Below, in pieces: positions 9,194-19,078 of a DNA stretch of 64,000 bases; position 1 is the first letter of the stretch; every line of letters starts with the position of its first letter. This DNA is from Buttiauxella sp. B2 (lineage in GTDB: Bacteria > Pseudomonadota > Gammaproteobacteria > Enterobacterales > Enterobacteriaceae). The DNA is taken from contig NZ_VEXQ01000016.1 in the NCBI RefSeq assembly GCF_006376615.1, forward strand, positions 1-64,000, in the 5' to 3' direction. Made by a program: the position numbers and the translations under genes. The notes beneath the pieces are model-generated. The model was not told where the DNA came from and searched no databases. It was given only the letters and a program-made list of their open reading frames with translations.

Positions 9194-10555
9194 ATGATGC
9201 GGCTAACCATGATCCTGCTTGGCGTTGATTTTCTGCGTTCTCACTGGCGCGGGTTACGCCATTTCGGCTGGGTAACGTTAATTGCTGGCGTCATAATTTT
9301 TATTGATGCGTTGGATGGTTCGCTATTTCTTCCTATTGAACCTTTCGCCTGCTTATTATTGCTCGAAGGCGGCGCAACATTGATGGTGGCGCATAGCGGC
9401 ATGGGCGGCCAGCGGGTGCTACGTTACGTCAAAGGTGGAGCATTCACTCTGGCGGCGGTGCTGATTCTGGCGGGCCATCATCATGGGAATTTTGTTCTGT
9501 CGATGATCTTCGGTCTGCTGTTTTTGTTTGATGGCTCACTGCAAATCGCTTCTGCGGTGGTGGTGCGTTATCGCCGTTGGCGGCCCGCTTTATGGGCTGG
9601 AGTCGTTGAAATTGTGCTGGCTATATTCTTCTTTCAGCCGTGGCCTTCTGACTATATGGGCACGGCGCCTTACTGCCTTGGGCTTGGCCTCGCTTTTACG
9701 GGGTGGAATATGTTTATCCTCGCCAATCGTGTGAAACGGGCCGCTGAAAACCCGGGTCTTAAAGGCGCGGTTTTTATGGAAGAAACCGATAGCCTCCCCC
9801 CAGATATTGTCGAGTGGGATGGCCCACCGGATGACGATGAAAAAGCGTTGACGGTTCATGTCTGGACGCCCGCTGGCTCCGCACCAGCCGAAACTATTCC
9901 ACGCCCGATAATTAGCCGTTATATCGCCGCCGTCGACCGTAACGGCGTTATCTCCACCGGGCACGCCGCGCTGGAATCACCAGGTGGAATTTACCTTAGT
10001 CTCTATCCTGCTGAGCTGATTGACCAGTCACCAGATGAGTTCGCACGCTTATTGCGTGCAACACCAGAAAACAACGTGCCAGGGCTTTTCCAGCCAGATT
10101 ATGCAACAGAAGCCGCAAAATGGTGCCCGTCGACAAGAAAAGTGCGCATTCGCAATTACAGCGAAGCGCGGCTGAAAGCGTTCTGGGAAAGTTATCGTCA
10201 GAATGAGTCCTACAATTTGACGCACCGAAATTGTTCGAGCGGTGTGGCGCGAGGGCTGGAAGCGGCACTTGAAGGCTCAGTTGGCAGGCTGTGGCAGAAG
10301 CGAGGTTTCTGGATGGCAATGGGGAAATTGATGTCGACACCGGAACTATGGGTGGCGCTGCAGCTGCGCAAACGTGCTGAAACCATGGCATGGACACCAG
10401 GCCTGGTACTGGATTACGCCCGGGCACTGAGCATGCTTGCCGACCCACGCCCCACCGGTTGGTTAAATACTACCGGACGTGCATTGAACAAGATGTTCCA
10501 GCGCCGTATCGCATGGAGAAAAGGCAAAAGCGATGAGGAAAATACGCAGGATTAG
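9194..10555 (+). CDS. Inner-membrane DUF308/HdeD-like protein fused to a putative papain-like domain
   Basis: 453 residues from ATG 9194; upstream GTG 9128 and ATG 9134 are possible starts but lack a ribosome site. The first 190 residues form six or so hydrophobic helices in the paired-helix pattern of the HdeD/DUF308 family (LTMILLGVDFLRSHWRGLRHFGW...; MIFGLLFLFDGSLQIASA). The soluble C-terminal half contains His257 in STGHAALESPGGIYLSLYP and Cys347 in NLTHRNCSSGVARGLEAAL. This His-then-Cys order is that of circularly permuted papain/LRAT-type hydrolases (the YiiX/DUF4105 type). Function is unknown; the hydrolase call is inference from these motifs. Confidence 0.75.
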   Translation: MMRLTMILLGVDFLRSHWRGLRHFGWVTLIAGVIIFIDALDGSLFLPIEPFACLLLLEGGATLMVAHSGMGGQRVLRYVKGGAFTLAAVLILAGHHHGNFVLSMIFGLLFLFDGSLQIASAVVVRYRRWRPALWAGVVEIVLAIFFFQPWPSDYMGTAPYCLGLGLAFTGWNMFILANRVKRAAENPGLKGAVFMEETDSLPPDIVEWDGPPDDDEKALTVHVWTPAGSAPAETIPRPIISRYIAAVDRNGVISTGHAALESPGGIYLSLYPAELIDQSPDEFARLLRATPENNVPGLFQPDYATEAAKWCPSTRKVRIRNYSEARLKAFWESYRQNESYNLTHRNCSSGVARGLEAALEGSVGRLWQKRGFWMAMGKLMSTPELWVALQLRKRAETMAWTPGLVLDYARALSMLADPRPTGWLNTTGRALNKMFQRRIAWRKGKSDEENTQD

Positions 10556-10728
10556 CGTTAATGGCTCGCCACTTTCCGCTAATCATTACGTACTCTACCT
10601 TTTCTGCACCACATAACAAAGCGCCAGAGTGTGATCTACCCTTTCCCTTACGGTTTATGGCGTTGCTGTTATAGCCCATCGCGCTAGTATAGAAACAACG
10701 TTTCAAATCACAACTATAAGGAAACATC

Positions 10729-11769
10729 ATGCCGTATCTGGCTTCCCCTTCCCGTTACGAAACCATGCAATACCGCCGTTGTGGTCAAAGCGGCCTGAAA
10801 CTCCCCGCCCTTTCTCTTGGCCTGTGGCACAGTTTTGGTCATGTAAACACGCTCGATTCTCAGCGCGCATTGCTGCAAAAAGCCTTTGATTTGGGTATCA
10901 CTCATTTTGATTTAGCAAACAACTACGGCCCACCGCCGGGATCAGCAGAAGCAAACTTTGGCCGCCTGTTGCGTGAAGATTTTGCTGCATATCGCGATGA
11001 GCTAATCGTCTCTACCAAAGCGGGCTACGACATGTGGCAAGGGCCATATGGCTCCGGTGGTTCACGTAAGTATCTGCTGGCAAGTCTGGATCAAAGCCTC
11101 AAGCGCATGGGTCTTGAATATGTCGATATCTTCTATTCGCATCGGGTAGATGAAAATACGCCGATGGAAGAAACCGCAGCCGCACTGGCACATGCAGTGC
11201 AAAGCGGTAAAGCGCTATACATTGGGATTTCGTCTTATTCCCCAGAGCGCACGCAACAAATGGCCGGCCTGCTACGCGAGTGGAAAATCCCGCTGCTTAT
11301 CCACCAGCCTTCGTACAACCTGCTTAACCGTTGGGTTGATAAGAGCGGCTTGCTGGATACGCTTGAGCAAAATGGTGCGGGCTGCATCGCGTTTACCCCG
11401 TTGGCACAAGGCTTGTTGACGGGCAAATACCTGAACGGCATTCCTGATGGTTCGCGGATGCAAGTTGAAGGGAAAAAAGCGCGTGGATTAACTGAAAACA
11501 TGCTGTCAGAAGCCAACCTCAATAGCTTGCGCTTACTCAACGAAATGGCTCAACAGCGCGGTCAGAGCATGGCGCAGATGGCGTTAAGCTGGCTATTGAA
11601 AGATGACCGAGTGACATCAGTTTTGATTGGTGCAAGCCGCACGGAACAACTGGAAGAGAACGTGAAGGCACTAGAGAATTTACGCTTTAGCGCTGAGGAA
11701 TTAGCCGCAATTGATAAGCATGTCGCCGATGGGCAATTGAATCTTTGGCAGGCATCGTCAGATAAATAA
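10729..11769 (+). CDS. gpr: L-glyceraldehyde 3-phosphate reductase (aldo-keto reductase)
   Basis: NADPH-dependent AKR that reduces L-glyceraldehyde 3-phosphate, a toxic side product, to glycerol 3-phosphate. The 346-residue product is colinear with E. coli Gpr (YghZ). AKR signatures visible: DLANNYGPPPGSAE (catalytic Tyr), VSTKAGYDMW (catalytic Lys), FYSHRVDENTP (catalytic His), and the C-terminal cofactor loop SVLIGASRTEQLEEN. ATG at 10729 follows AAGGAAACATC. It is monocistronic, followed by a weak hairpin. In E. coli it lies close to exbBD-metC; here the fucose locus lies between. Confidence 0.95.
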   Translation: MPYLASPSRYETMQYRRCGQSGLKLPALSLGLWHSFGHVNTLDSQRALLQKAFDLGITHFDLANNYGPPPGSAEANFGRLLREDFAAYRDELIVSTKAGYDMWQGPYGSGGSRKYLLASLDQSLKRMGLEYVDIFYSHRVDENTPMEETAAALAHAVQSGKALYIGISSYSPERTQQMAGLLREWKIPLLIHQPSYNLLNRWVDKSGLLDTLEQNGAGCIAFTPLAQGLLTGKYLNGIPDGSRMQVEGKKARGLTENMLSEANLNSLRLLNEMAQQRGQSMAQMALSWLLKDDRVTSVLIGASRTEQLEENVKALENLRFSAEELAAIDKHVADGQLNLWQASSDK

Positions 11770-11775
11770 TAAAAT

Positions 11776-11818
11776 GTGGGCTTCGCTGAATGACTCTATG
11801 AGGCCCACTATCTTAGAA
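11776..11818 (+). terminator. Weak hairpin after gpr
   Basis: GTGGGC at 11776-11781 pairs with GCCCAC at 11813-11818 across a long loop; a T-rich stretch follows only loosely. It is a possible terminator. Confidence 0.35.
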
Positions 11819-11824
11819 ATAATT

Positions 11825-11944
11825 TCATTTTAAGGCTACTTCGTTGCCGTTTATTCTTTGGCTGGCGCGTTGGCCTTGAGCATGAATTCCAGACTGACGT
11901 GCGTAACAGCTTACAAACATAGTGCTGGTTACCAGCAAGACCAT
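11825..11944 (-). CDS. Candidate 39-residue small membrane/secreted peptide
   Basis: ATG at 11944, stop TGA at 11825-11827. The sequence opens with a hydrophobic stretch (VLLVTSTMFVSCYA) and continues with a polar tail (RQSGIHAQGQRASQRINGN). A purine-rich GGGG lies 5 bp upstream of the ATG. It is too short for routine gene callers. It looks like a small secreted or single-pass peptide, but there is no family recognition and it may be a gene remnant. Confidence 0.3.
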   Translation of the reverse strand: MVLLVTSTMFVSCYARQSGIHAQGQRASQRINGNEVALK

Positions 11945-12140
11945 CGTAGCCCCGCCATATGACGAATTAAATTTCGATTCGTTTGAGAGTAATCCCCGTT
12001 AAAATCCCAAATATAAATATAGGTTAATGAATAGATCAACTACCATACATTTAAACCATTTATTCATGATATATAACGTAAAATAGTATTAATACAAGGA
12101 ATCGAGCAGGAAAATAAAACAGCTTAAATACGAATTGGAC

Positions 12141-12701
12141 TCAACTCACAACTTCCAGATGGCGTGCCGTTTCGTAATGTTCAACCCAATAATTATTTGC
12201 CAAAGAGGAAATTGTCACCCCTTGGGTGCTTGAAGCATGGATAAATTGATTATCACCAACATAAACCCCGACATGGCGCATACCTGGAGATGTCTTAAAG
12301 AAGACTAAATCGCCCGGTTGAAGTTTATCTTTACTCACCTGAGACCCATTTTGTATTTGTTGGCCGGTGGTTCTTGGCAACTCTTTGTGGAAAGAATCAC
12401 TGAAAATATGCTGCATTAGCGCGGAGCAATCGACACCTTTGTGCGTCGTTCCACCAAAGTGATATTGCGTACCTTTCCAGTTGGCAAATTGTGCCAATAT
12501 AGCCTTTCTTACGTTATTTGATTCATAATTAGTTTTAGGCTTTATATAATCTGCTTTTTCGGAGAATATATCATGTTGGGAAAGAGACTGAACGCCTAAT
12601 GATGCAAGTTCCTTTGGTATATTAAAAGCATGGGAGTTGGTGCTGATAATCAAAGGGATGATAAAAAATGATGCGGTAATGAGTTTTTTAAAACGAAGCA
12701 T
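12141..12701 (-). CDS. Secreted NlpC/P60 peptidoglycan hydrolase (MepS-like)
   Basis: 186 residues. A signal peptide (MLRFKKLITASFFIIPLIIS..., cut near SHA-FN) has no lipobox Cys, unlike MepS/Spr. The NlpC/P60 domain spans about residues 62-183 with the catalytic triad Cys92 (GVDCSALMQ), His143 (RHVGVYVG) and His155 (FIHAS). The family cleaves murein peptides, usually D,D-cross-links or D-Glu-diamino acid bonds; the exact specificity cannot be read from sequence. It is a single gene, lower in GC than its neighbours. A secreted endopeptidase such as an alternative MepS paralogue is the best call. Confidence 0.85.
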   Translation of the reverse strand: MLRFKKLITASFFIIPLIISTNSHAFNIPKELASLGVQSLSQHDIFSEKADYIKPKTNYESNNVRKAILAQFANWKGTQYHFGGTTHKGVDCSALMQHIFSDSFHKELPRTTGQQIQNGSQVSKDKLQPGDLVFFKTSPGMRHVGVYVGDNQFIHASSTQGVTISSLANNYWVEHYETARHLEVVS

Positions 12702-12897
12702 AAATAATATCTTTCATATACAGGCAAACAAACCATTACCGAGTCTTCAGTAATAGGACGAGCAACTCCTTTTGGTTGAACAAATAATAACCATCGAGTG
12801 AATTTTGTACAAACTATAATCAGTCCAATACTGGACTTAACCTTTTAAAGCTAAAAAAACAGACTCTTACTTGGTTAGCAACGTAGTTAGCAAGCAC

Positions 12898-13401
12898 TCA
12901 CACATTGACGAGTTCGACCACTGGGCGGCTGTAATGCGGCCATACTAGCGCCACTAGCGTTGGGTAAGCGTCATGACTGAACTCGTCAAAACACTGGCGT
13001 AAATTCAGCACTTCAATGTCGCCAAACGGTACTTTCTCACCCTCAGTACAGCGTTTTCTCAGGTTGTCGTAATAGCGGTAAATGGCGGAGTTCAAATCAC
13101 TGCATCGTCTTTGCGCATTAAAAAGCTCGGGGTCTGCACTGAGTTCGTCGATGCTCATGCGTTTAATTGTTGCATGATTAAAGTCCACATATTCATGGCT
13201 TACCCGCCAATAATAGTCAGGAGTAATTTTCGATATTAACTTAGCAAAGTAATCTTCACGCTCATCACTATCTGTTAAATTTAATTTAGGGGACGCTTGT
13301 GGCATTAATTTGACTTTGGGATGTGAAATTTCGCGCATCAGCACCAATACGAGGCACATCAACAATAATATTAATACAATCGAATAAAAGATGCTGGTCA
13401 T
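12898..13401 (-). CDS. Unknown membrane-anchored protein, 167 residues
   Basis: Start at ATG 13401, chosen because AGGAG lies just upstream (an upstream in-frame start would cover that site). One N-terminal transmembrane helix (TSIFYSIVLILLLMCLVLVLM) is followed by a soluble acidic domain with Tyr/Trp-rich motifs (ITPDYYWRVSHEYVDF) and four Cys. I do not recognise the family. The gene is divergent from the next two unknown genes with about 100 bp between, so the three may share a control region and a function. Confidence 0.6.
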   Translation of the reverse strand: MTSIFYSIVLILLLMCLVLVLMREISHPKVKLMPQASPKLNLTDSDEREDYFAKLISKITPDYYWRVSHEYVDFNHATIKRMSIDELSADPELFNAQRRCSDLNSAIYRYYDNLRKRCTEGEKVPFGDIEVLNLRQCFDEFSHDAYPTLVALVWPHYSRPVVELVNV

Positions 13402-13501
13402 GAGGACTCCTGTTTTTTTTATAGTAATTTTGAGGCAAAATATTGTCAACGTAACACCTGATTGCCATGAACTTCACTCTGCGAATATTAAAGGACACCT
13501 A

Positions 13502-13900
13502 ATGCTGCCCACCAACCTGGTGCCAGTGCTTTTCCCTGTCTCACAGGCTGATATTTCTTTATCAGAAGAACATAGCGCTCTAACTATAAATTCTCAGGAT
13601 AATCTTTTAGCTCTCGAAAAAACGGTTCTGAGCGCCAATCACTACGCTGGGCAGGCGAAAAATACCCTACTTGAAGAAAATGACCGACATTTAAAAGAAC
13701 GTTTATTTTGTGTGGTTAAAATAGAAGCAATAATGACCGTTGTGAATGAACTTATAGAGCAAGAAAAAATCAGCTCTGCCGATTTGCATATGTTAATTGA
13801 AGATATGAAATTGCAGATAAGTCATCATTTACAGGAAATATGGGTCAACCAGCTCACCCAGGAAAAAAGCTGGCCACTGTTTTATTCATTTAACGAGTAA
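13502..13900 (+). CDS. Unknown helical protein, 132 residues
   Basis: ATG at 13502 follows AAAGGACACCTA; an upstream in-frame ATG at 13391 has no ribosome site and lies inside the divergent gene. The product is acidic and predicted helical (EKTVLSANHYAGQAKNTLL; IEQEKISSADLHMLIEDMK), with no signal peptide or membrane segment. No family recognised. It is followed 5 bp later by another small gene on the same strand, so they form a two-gene operon. Confidence 0.6.
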   Translation: MLPTNLVPVLFPVSQADISLSEEHSALTINSQDNLLALEKTVLSANHYAGQAKNTLLEENDRHLKERLFCVVKIEAIMTVVNELIEQEKISSADLHMLIEDMKLQISHHLQEIWVNQLTQEKSWPLFYSFNE

Positions 13901-13905
13901 TATCA

Positions 13906-14292
13906 ATGTCAGACGCGCAATCACTCATTCTGGAAAACACCGTTTCAACCGATGACACCGCACCTGAAAGTACGTTATTGCGTGAAAATATTGCCGCCCT
14001 GGTGCAAATTAAAAACGCCAATATCGACAACTTTGCTCAAGGCAAAATTAATATTACCTCGGCGCTGGTTGAACAAAAGTGGCATAACCGTCACCAAATT
14101 TACCCTTACCGCGTGAAAGAAGAAATTTACGGTGCAGTACTCAGTGAAATTATCACCCATCACTCAAGGCTTAAAAACGAGATCCTTGCCCGCCTCGAAG
14201 AGGTTTATCAGCAGTTGAGAAATGAGGAAGCACAAACGCTGGCGCGGACTCGTGCTCTGTTGGAAAACAACTACAAAACACCCCATTTGTAA
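13906..14292 (+). CDS. Unknown coiled-coil-like protein, 128 residues
   Basis: Starts 5 bp after the stop of the preceding gene. Its ribosome site is weak, suggesting translational coupling. Mostly helical; the last 45 residues (ILARLEEVYQQLRNEEAQTL) look like a coiled coil. No signal peptide. No family recognised. It ends 4 bp before the convergent fucR stop. It probably works with the preceding protein. Confidence 0.6.
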   Translation: MSDAQSLILENTVSTDDTAPESTLLRENIAALVQIKNANIDNFAQGKINITSALVEQKWHNRHQIYPYRVKEEIYGAVLSEIITHHSRLKNEILARLEEVYQQLRNEEAQTLARTRALLENNYKTPHL

Positions 14293-14296
14293 GACG

Positions 14297-15016
14297 TTAC
14301 GTGCGCTCCCAAATATCACCTTCGGTAATAATTTCGGTCACATCATTGCGCTCACCGATCCGCACCTCACTCACGCGATCAAATTTGCTCTTGTCGAGTA
14401 ACAGTAATGACTGTGCAGATCGTTTGAGCAGCGTGGTTTTAAACTCTGCATTCCAACTACGCGTGTCCCACAATGTTCCGTGGCAGTCCAGGCCTTCGCA
14501 GGAAAAAAGGAACAGGTCGATATCCAGAGATTTGAGATGAACCGCAAGAGGCGCATTGATATAGCAGGCATATTTTCGCTGGAGCAGCCCGCCAGTGCTA
14601 ATAAGCTGGATATGCTCGCGCCTGGTTAACTCATGGCAAATACGTTCGCTGTTGGTAAAGACGGTAAGTGGAATATCGGGGAGTAAACGGGCCAAATACC
14701 AGCAAGTTGAACTGGCATCCAGTGCTATCACCATGCCCGGCACAATCCAGGCGAGTGCTCGATGGGCAATTTCAGCTTTGCTATTAAGATGGCTTTTCAG
14801 GCGAGAAGTAAAAGGATCACCACTTTCATCTGCACCACTGTTTATGCGCTTTGCTTTCCCGTGCTGGCGTACAATTTTCCCCTGTTTTTGCAGCATACGC
14901 AGATCGCGACGCACGGTTTCCTGGCTCACTTCAAGTAAATGAGCCAGCTGTTGTGTGGTCAGATTGTTGTACTGTTCGACAAGTTGAACCAGTTCCTGAT
15001 GGCGTGCGATTTTCAT
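14297..15016 (-). CDS. fucR: L-fucose operon activator, DeoR family
   Basis: 239 residues from ATG 15016; the in-frame ATG at 15022 lies only 2 bp from GGGAG, so the second ATG is the better start. It has an N-terminal winged HTH (TTQQLAHLLEVSQETVRRDLRML) and a C-terminal sugar-phosphate sensor domain with ALDASSTCWYLARLLPDI, almost identical to E. coli FucR, which responds to fuculose-1-phosphate. It is the last gene of the fucIKUR run, 28 bp after fucU. Confidence 0.95.
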   Translation of the reverse strand: MKIARHQELVQLVEQYNNLTTQQLAHLLEVSQETVRRDLRMLQKQGKIVRQHGKAKRINSGADESGDPFTSRLKSHLNSKAEIAHRALAWIVPGMVIALDASSTCWYLARLLPDIPLTVFTNSERICHELTRREHIQLISTGGLLQRKYACYINAPLAVHLKSLDIDLFLFSCEGLDCHGTLWDTRSWNAEFKTTLLKRSAQSLLLLDKSKFDRVSEVRIGERNDVTEIITEGDIWERT

Positions 15017-15044
15017 TATCATGTCTCCCGGCGTTGCCAGGATA

Positions 15045-15467
15045 TTAGGGGGTGACCCCCTTCTTTAACAAGATGTTGCCGTACTTCGCCCGCTCCCCTG
15101 TGATGACGATCGCAAAGGCTTGTTGGGCGCGTTCATAAAATGCAAAACGATCTATGCGCTCAATCGCAGGCCCATGCTCATCTTTAAATAATGCCTGGCG
15201 ATAGCGTTGCTCTACCTGGCTATCCAGTTCATCACCACTGACCGGAGCCATCATCACTAACGGCGGTGCGTAGCTGTCTAACTCAAAAAGTGGGATTACG
15301 GCGGCCAGCAAATCACTGACCAGTAACCCATCTGCACGGATGACCTGCGGGCCGATACTGTGGGCAGGAAAATGTGCATCGGCAAAAATAATTTCATCTC
15401 CGTGCCCCATTTCAGCGAGTATTTTTAGCAGATCTGGAGAGATAAGCGGCGAGATGTTTTTTAGCAT
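15045..15467 (-). CDS. fucU: L-fucose mutarotase
   Basis: 140 residues, same length as E. coli FucU, RbsD/FucU fold. It interconverts the alpha and beta anomers of fucose for FucI. Motifs: [19 protein letters not shown] (catalytic His) and [18 protein letters not shown]. The ATG at 15467 lies 1 bp after the fucK stop, and the AAGGAG ribosome site is inside the fucK tail, so the genes are coupled. An upstream in-frame extension to 15632 would overlap fucK and is rejected. Confidence 0.96.
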   Translation of the reverse strand: MLKNISPLISPDLLKILAEMGHGDEIIFADAHFPAHSIGPQVIRADGLLVSDLLAAVIPLFELDSYAPPLVMMAPVSGDELDSQVEQRYRQALFKDEHGPAIERIDRFAFYERAQQAFAIVITGERAKYGNILLKKGVTP

Positions 15468-15468
15468 T

Positions 15469-16914
15469 TCACACTCCTTTAGCGGCAATTTTGCGATAAG
15501 CCTCGCAGTGAACACCGGGATAAAAATAACGGTACTGGTAATCAACTTGTGCCCGTGCTTGCTCAGGCGAACTAAACGCGCCGCACCCGGACCAGGCAAA
15601 CATTGCCGCCCCCAGCACCGTGGTTTCTGCATCGTCCAGGACTTTTACCGGCAGGTCGAGAATGTCGGCTTTAATTTGGTTCCACAGCGCGTTTCGGCTA
15701 CCTCCTCCCACCAGCAGTAACTCCTGGGCTTTGAAGTCGCCGAGTGATTCAAGAACCTGCAAGTTTCCGCGAAGCTGCCAGCTCAAGCTTTCCAGCGTCG
15801 AGCGATAAAAATGCCCGCGCGTGGTGGCGAGTGTCACCCCTTGCCAGCCCGCATTTGATGGGCGCGTCATTAACCCGCAATCCATCTGCAAACCGTCACA
15901 ACCCGGCTTTACCTGCTCTGCCTCCGCCATCATTTTCTGATAAACACGCGGTGCCTCAACATCATGCCAGTAGAGTTGGCGCACCCATTCCAGAACGCCG
16001 GAAGCCAGCCATTGCAGGCCTGGATTGAACAAACCCGGCAGGCTGTCCAACTCGCAGGTTGATCCTGCAAACTCCGGCAACAGCGAAGTATTCACGCCCT
16101 GACTGCGAGCCATGAGAATTTCCCATGTCCCTGAAGAAAGCACGGGTGCAGAAAGACCTGCTCCCGATCCAAACAGCGCAAATTGGGTATCGTGACCGGC
16201 GGAAATAACTGGAATTCCCGGAGTTAACCCCAGAGCAGTTGCCATTTGCGGGCGCAACGTACCGATAATTTCGCCAGGGATAACCTGGCGCGGGAAAAGC
16301 CGTTCAGGTAAACCTGCCGCTTGCAAAATGGTGTCGCTAAAACGGGAATTATGAATGTCGAGCATCTGGCTGGTACCCGCCATGGTGCGGTCGGTGGTCA
16401 ATTCCCCCGTCAGACGATGATTAATGAGTGATGAGATAAATAGCCACGCATCGGCACGGTCTATAAGTTGCGGATGGTTCTCTTTGAGCCACAACAATTT
16501 GTACAACGTGTTAAAGCTAAACTGGCCGACGCCGGAAAGTGTTTGTAACTCGTGCGGCGAGATAGTGCAGTTTATCGCTGCCATCGTTTCGACGGTTCGC
16601 GGGCATTTCCAGCTAATAATGGGATAAAGCAATTCGCCACGCTCGTCGGTTAGCGCACCATCCACACCAAAGGTGGTTACGGTAATTGCGCGAATTTCCC
16701 AACCCCTGAGCTGTGCCATAACCTGCTGGCAACAGCGCTCCAGGCGCTGAAGAATGTCGTCGAGCGACCAGTCATGCCAATGCGGATTTTCTGCGGAAAT
16801 TTGACTTTCATTGGCGACCGTGGCTTTCGCCACAATCTTCCCTTGGCTTTCAACTGCCATCGCCCGCACATTAGTGGCACCGCAATCCAGAACTAACACA
16901 GCTTCTTGCTTCAT
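15469..16914 (-). CDS. fucK: L-fuculokinase
   Basis: 481-residue FGGY-family kinase that phosphorylates L-fuculose to L-fuculose 1-phosphate. The N-terminal [14 protein letters not shown] is the phosphate-1 loop of the actin-like ATPase fold; [15 protein letters not shown] and [20 protein letters not shown] are the C-terminal FGGY signatures. ATG 16914 follows AGGAGACGTT. It lies 54 bp downstream of fucI. Length and order match E. coli fucK. Confidence 0.96.
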   Translation of the reverse strand: MKQEAVLVLDCGATNVRAMAVESQGKIVAKATVANESQISAENPHWHDWSLDDILQRLERCCQQVMAQLRGWEIRAITVTTFGVDGALTDERGELLYPIISWKCPRTVETMAAINCTISPHELQTLSGVGQFSFNTLYKLLWLKENHPQLIDRADAWLFISSLINHRLTGELTTDRTMAGTSQMLDIHNSRFSDTILQAAGLPERLFPRQVIPGEIIGTLRPQMATALGLTPGIPVISAGHDTQFALFGSGAGLSAPVLSSGTWEILMARSQGVNTSLLPEFAGSTCELDSLPGLFNPGLQWLASGVLEWVRQLYWHDVEAPRVYQKMMAEAEQVKPGCDGLQMDCGLMTRPSNAGWQGVTLATTRGHFYRSTLESLSWQLRGNLQVLESLGDFKAQELLLVGGGSRNALWNQIKADILDLPVKVLDDAETTVLGAAMFAWSGCGAFSSPEQARAQVDYQYRYFYPGVHCEAYRKIAAKGV

Positions 16915-16968
16915 AACGTCTCCTGCTTTCCAGTGCCGCTACCTTGCAGGCAGCGGCTTGGGGTTGGG

Positions 16969-18747
16969 TTAACGTTTATAAAGCGGGCCATAGTTCTGGC
17001 AAGCGCGATAGTCCTGACCTTCGCTATCCATACCGTGTGCACTCCAGACTGACGGACGATAAATCGCTTCGTCTTCAACGTTGTGCATACACACCGGAAT
17101 GCGCAGCATTGAGGCAAGCGTAATTAAATCAGCACCGACGTGGCCAACCGTCAGCACACCGTGGTTAGCACCCCAGTTCGACATTACTGACCAAACATCT
17201 TTGAACGGCCCTTTTCCTGTCAGACGCGGTGCAAACCACGTTGTCGGCCACGAAGAGTCGGTGCGTTTATCAAGCGTGTCGTGTACGTCTTTCGGCAGGT
17301 CGATACTCCAGCCTTCGGCAATTTGCAGCACCGGACCAATTCCTTTCACCAGGTTAATGCGGCTCATAGTGAACGGTACCCCGCCACGGGTCAGGAAGCG
17401 CGAAGAAAAACCGCCGCCACGGAAGTATTCATGCACCGCTGGGCACCATTGGGTTGCAGCAAGGCAGGCATCGGCTTCTTGCTGGCTGATTTGCCAATGA
17501 GGTTTCATGGTCGGATTTCCGGCATCATCTTCCTGCCTGCAAGTGCCATCTAGTGCAGCCGAACCCGAGTTAATTAAATGGATGATGCCGTGTTCGGCAC
17601 GCCCGGTGAGCGCTTTGCCCGTAACCCGTTTCACGACTTCCGGTGACCAGAAGGTACGAACATCAGCAAACACTTGCGCGGTTCCGGTAAGCAAATGCCC
17701 GAACAGCATGGAGACGCCATTCAGGCTGTCGTTTTCGGTCGCTACAATGTACGGCTGGCGTACGCCATGCCAGTCAAAAGAGCTGTTGAGCAGCGCTTCT
17801 GCGGTATCGCCATTCGGGTATTGATCCGTCCAGTGACGCTGGCCCTGAAAGCCAGCAGCAATCGCGTTATAGCCCAGAGATTCTTCCACGCGCCCATTCT
17901 CGGCAAGTTTGGTATTCCCCTGCATCATGTCTCTGATGCACATCGCCATCAGCAAGCTTTCACGCAAAATCGCATGGTTTTCCTGCTCTGAACGGTGGTA
18001 CTTCTCAGCGTTTTTATCTTCACCATATTTAAAGTTTTTATCAGCCCAACTTAATGCCAGCTCAAGCTCTTGTTCATCATAGATTTTTTGATCAATACGA
18101 CGACGCAATTCCGTCATATCCACGGCTTGCACTTTCATACCGAGATACGACTCGAAGAAGTTGTGATCGACTATCGAACCGGCGATGCCCATCGAAACGC
18201 CACCAACGGACAAATAGCTTTTGCCTTTCATGCTAGCAACCGCGAGCCCGGCGCGAGCAAAACGCAGCAATTTTTCCTGCACATCAGCAGGGATCGAGGT
18301 GTCGTCAGCTTCTTGCACGTCATGGCCGTAAATTGAAAATGCGGGTAAGCCTTTTTGATTGTGTGCGGCGAGGGCTGCGGCCAGATAAACCGCCCCAGGT
18401 CGCTCGGTACCATTGAATCCCCAAATAGCTTTTGGACGCATCGGGTCCATATCAATGGTTTCGCTGCCATAACACCAGCATGGCGTTACCGTAATCGTTA
18501 ATCCTACATTCAGGCGGCTGAATTTTTCTTCACAAGCAGCAGACTCCGCCATACCGGCGATGGTGGTATCCGCAATAACGCACTCAACCGTCGTACCACA
18601 AGCATGGCGCAACTGTTCGCTGAGCAATTGTGCTGTCGCTTTTGCCATGTTCATGGTTTGTTGTTCAAGTGATTCGCGCACGCCCATTCTGCGGCCATCA
18701 ATTACCGGGCGGATGCCTATTTTAGGTAAGGAATTAGTACGGTTCAT
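16969..18747 (-). CDS. fucI: L-fucose isomerase
   Basis: 592 residues; converts L-fucose to L-fuculose using Mn2+. Strongly colinear with E. coli FucI (591 aa): [20 protein letters not shown] at the N-terminus, [20 protein letters not shown] around the active-site Glu, GPLYKR at the C-terminus. First gene of the minus-strand fucIKUR run. Its promoter region (18748-19246) is shared with the divergent ABC transporter and carries two identical-type palindromes and a CRP-like site. Confidence 0.97.
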   Translation of the reverse strand: MNRTNSLPKIGIRPVIDGRRMGVRESLEQQTMNMAKATAQLLSEQLRHACGTTVECVIADTTIAGMAESAACEEKFSRLNVGLTITVTPCWCYGSETIDMDPMRPKAIWGFNGTERPGAVYLAAALAAHNQKGLPAFSIYGHDVQEADDTSIPADVQEKLLRFARAGLAVASMKGKSYLSVGGVSMGIAGSIVDHNFFESYLGMKVQAVDMTELRRRIDQKIYDEQELELALSWADKNFKYGEDKNAEKYHRSEQENHAILRESLLMAMCIRDMMQGNTKLAENGRVEESLGYNAIAAGFQGQRHWTDQYPNGDTAEALLNSSFDWHGVRQPYIVATENDSLNGVSMLFGHLLTGTAQVFADVRTFWSPEVVKRVTGKALTGRAEHGIIHLINSGSAALDGTCRQEDDAGNPTMKPHWQISQQEADACLAATQWCPAVHEYFRGGGFSSRFLTRGGVPFTMSRINLVKGIGPVLQIAEGWSIDLPKDVHDTLDKRTDSSWPTTWFAPRLTGKGPFKDVWSVMSNWGANHGVLTVGHVGADLITLASMLRIPVCMHNVEDEAIYRPSVWSAHGMDSEGQDYRACQNYGPLYKR

Positions 18748-18840
18748 ACAGAACCCTCATGTTGGTAAATCTATTTTTCGTGAACGAGCTGATGTCGCTT
18801 AAACACACTTGAAAGTATGAACAGCGAAAATATGAAAATT

Positions 18841-18856
18841 GCTAACTCGAATTAGC
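18841..18856. promoter_or_regulatory. LacI-type operator, fucI side
   Basis: GCTAACTCGAATTAGC: a 16-bp near-perfect palindrome with the central CG typical of LacI-family operators. It differs by one base from the copy at 19079 and lies about 95 bp upstream of fucI. Likely target of the LacI-type regulator encoded at 22871-23869 (inference). Confidence 0.7.
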
Positions 18857-18898
18857 ATAGATACCAGAGAATAAAATCGACAATAAATTTATCTGTGA

Positions 18899-18918
18899 AG
18901 TGTGATGCTTTTCACGAG
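18899..18918. promoter_or_regulatory. CRP-cAMP binding site (predicted)
   Basis: TGTGA at 18901-18905, six bases, TCACG at 18912-18916: nine of the ten core bases match the CRP consensus TGTGA-N6-TCACA. It is located between the two LacI-type operators, so it could serve both divergent promoters. Confidence 0.6.
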
Positions 18919-19078
18919 TTTTAAGCATTAGGTTAAATGTGAAAATAATTAGTTTTAAAGGGTTATCATTAAATCATTATAATTCAAATAGATGATTCAT
19001 TTACGCTGCGTCACATCACAAATTGACAGCAAATAATTTGTCGGAACCACAGAGTTTGAATAGCTTTAAAACGGAAAT

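Larger units (their letters stand above)
11770..12140. other. 371-bp gap between gpr and the NlpC/P60 gene
   Basis: Holds the gpr hairpin and a 39-codon candidate gene on the minus strand (11825-11944, listed separately). The rest, 11950-12140, is AT-rich with no further frame or clear signal. Confidence 0.5.
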
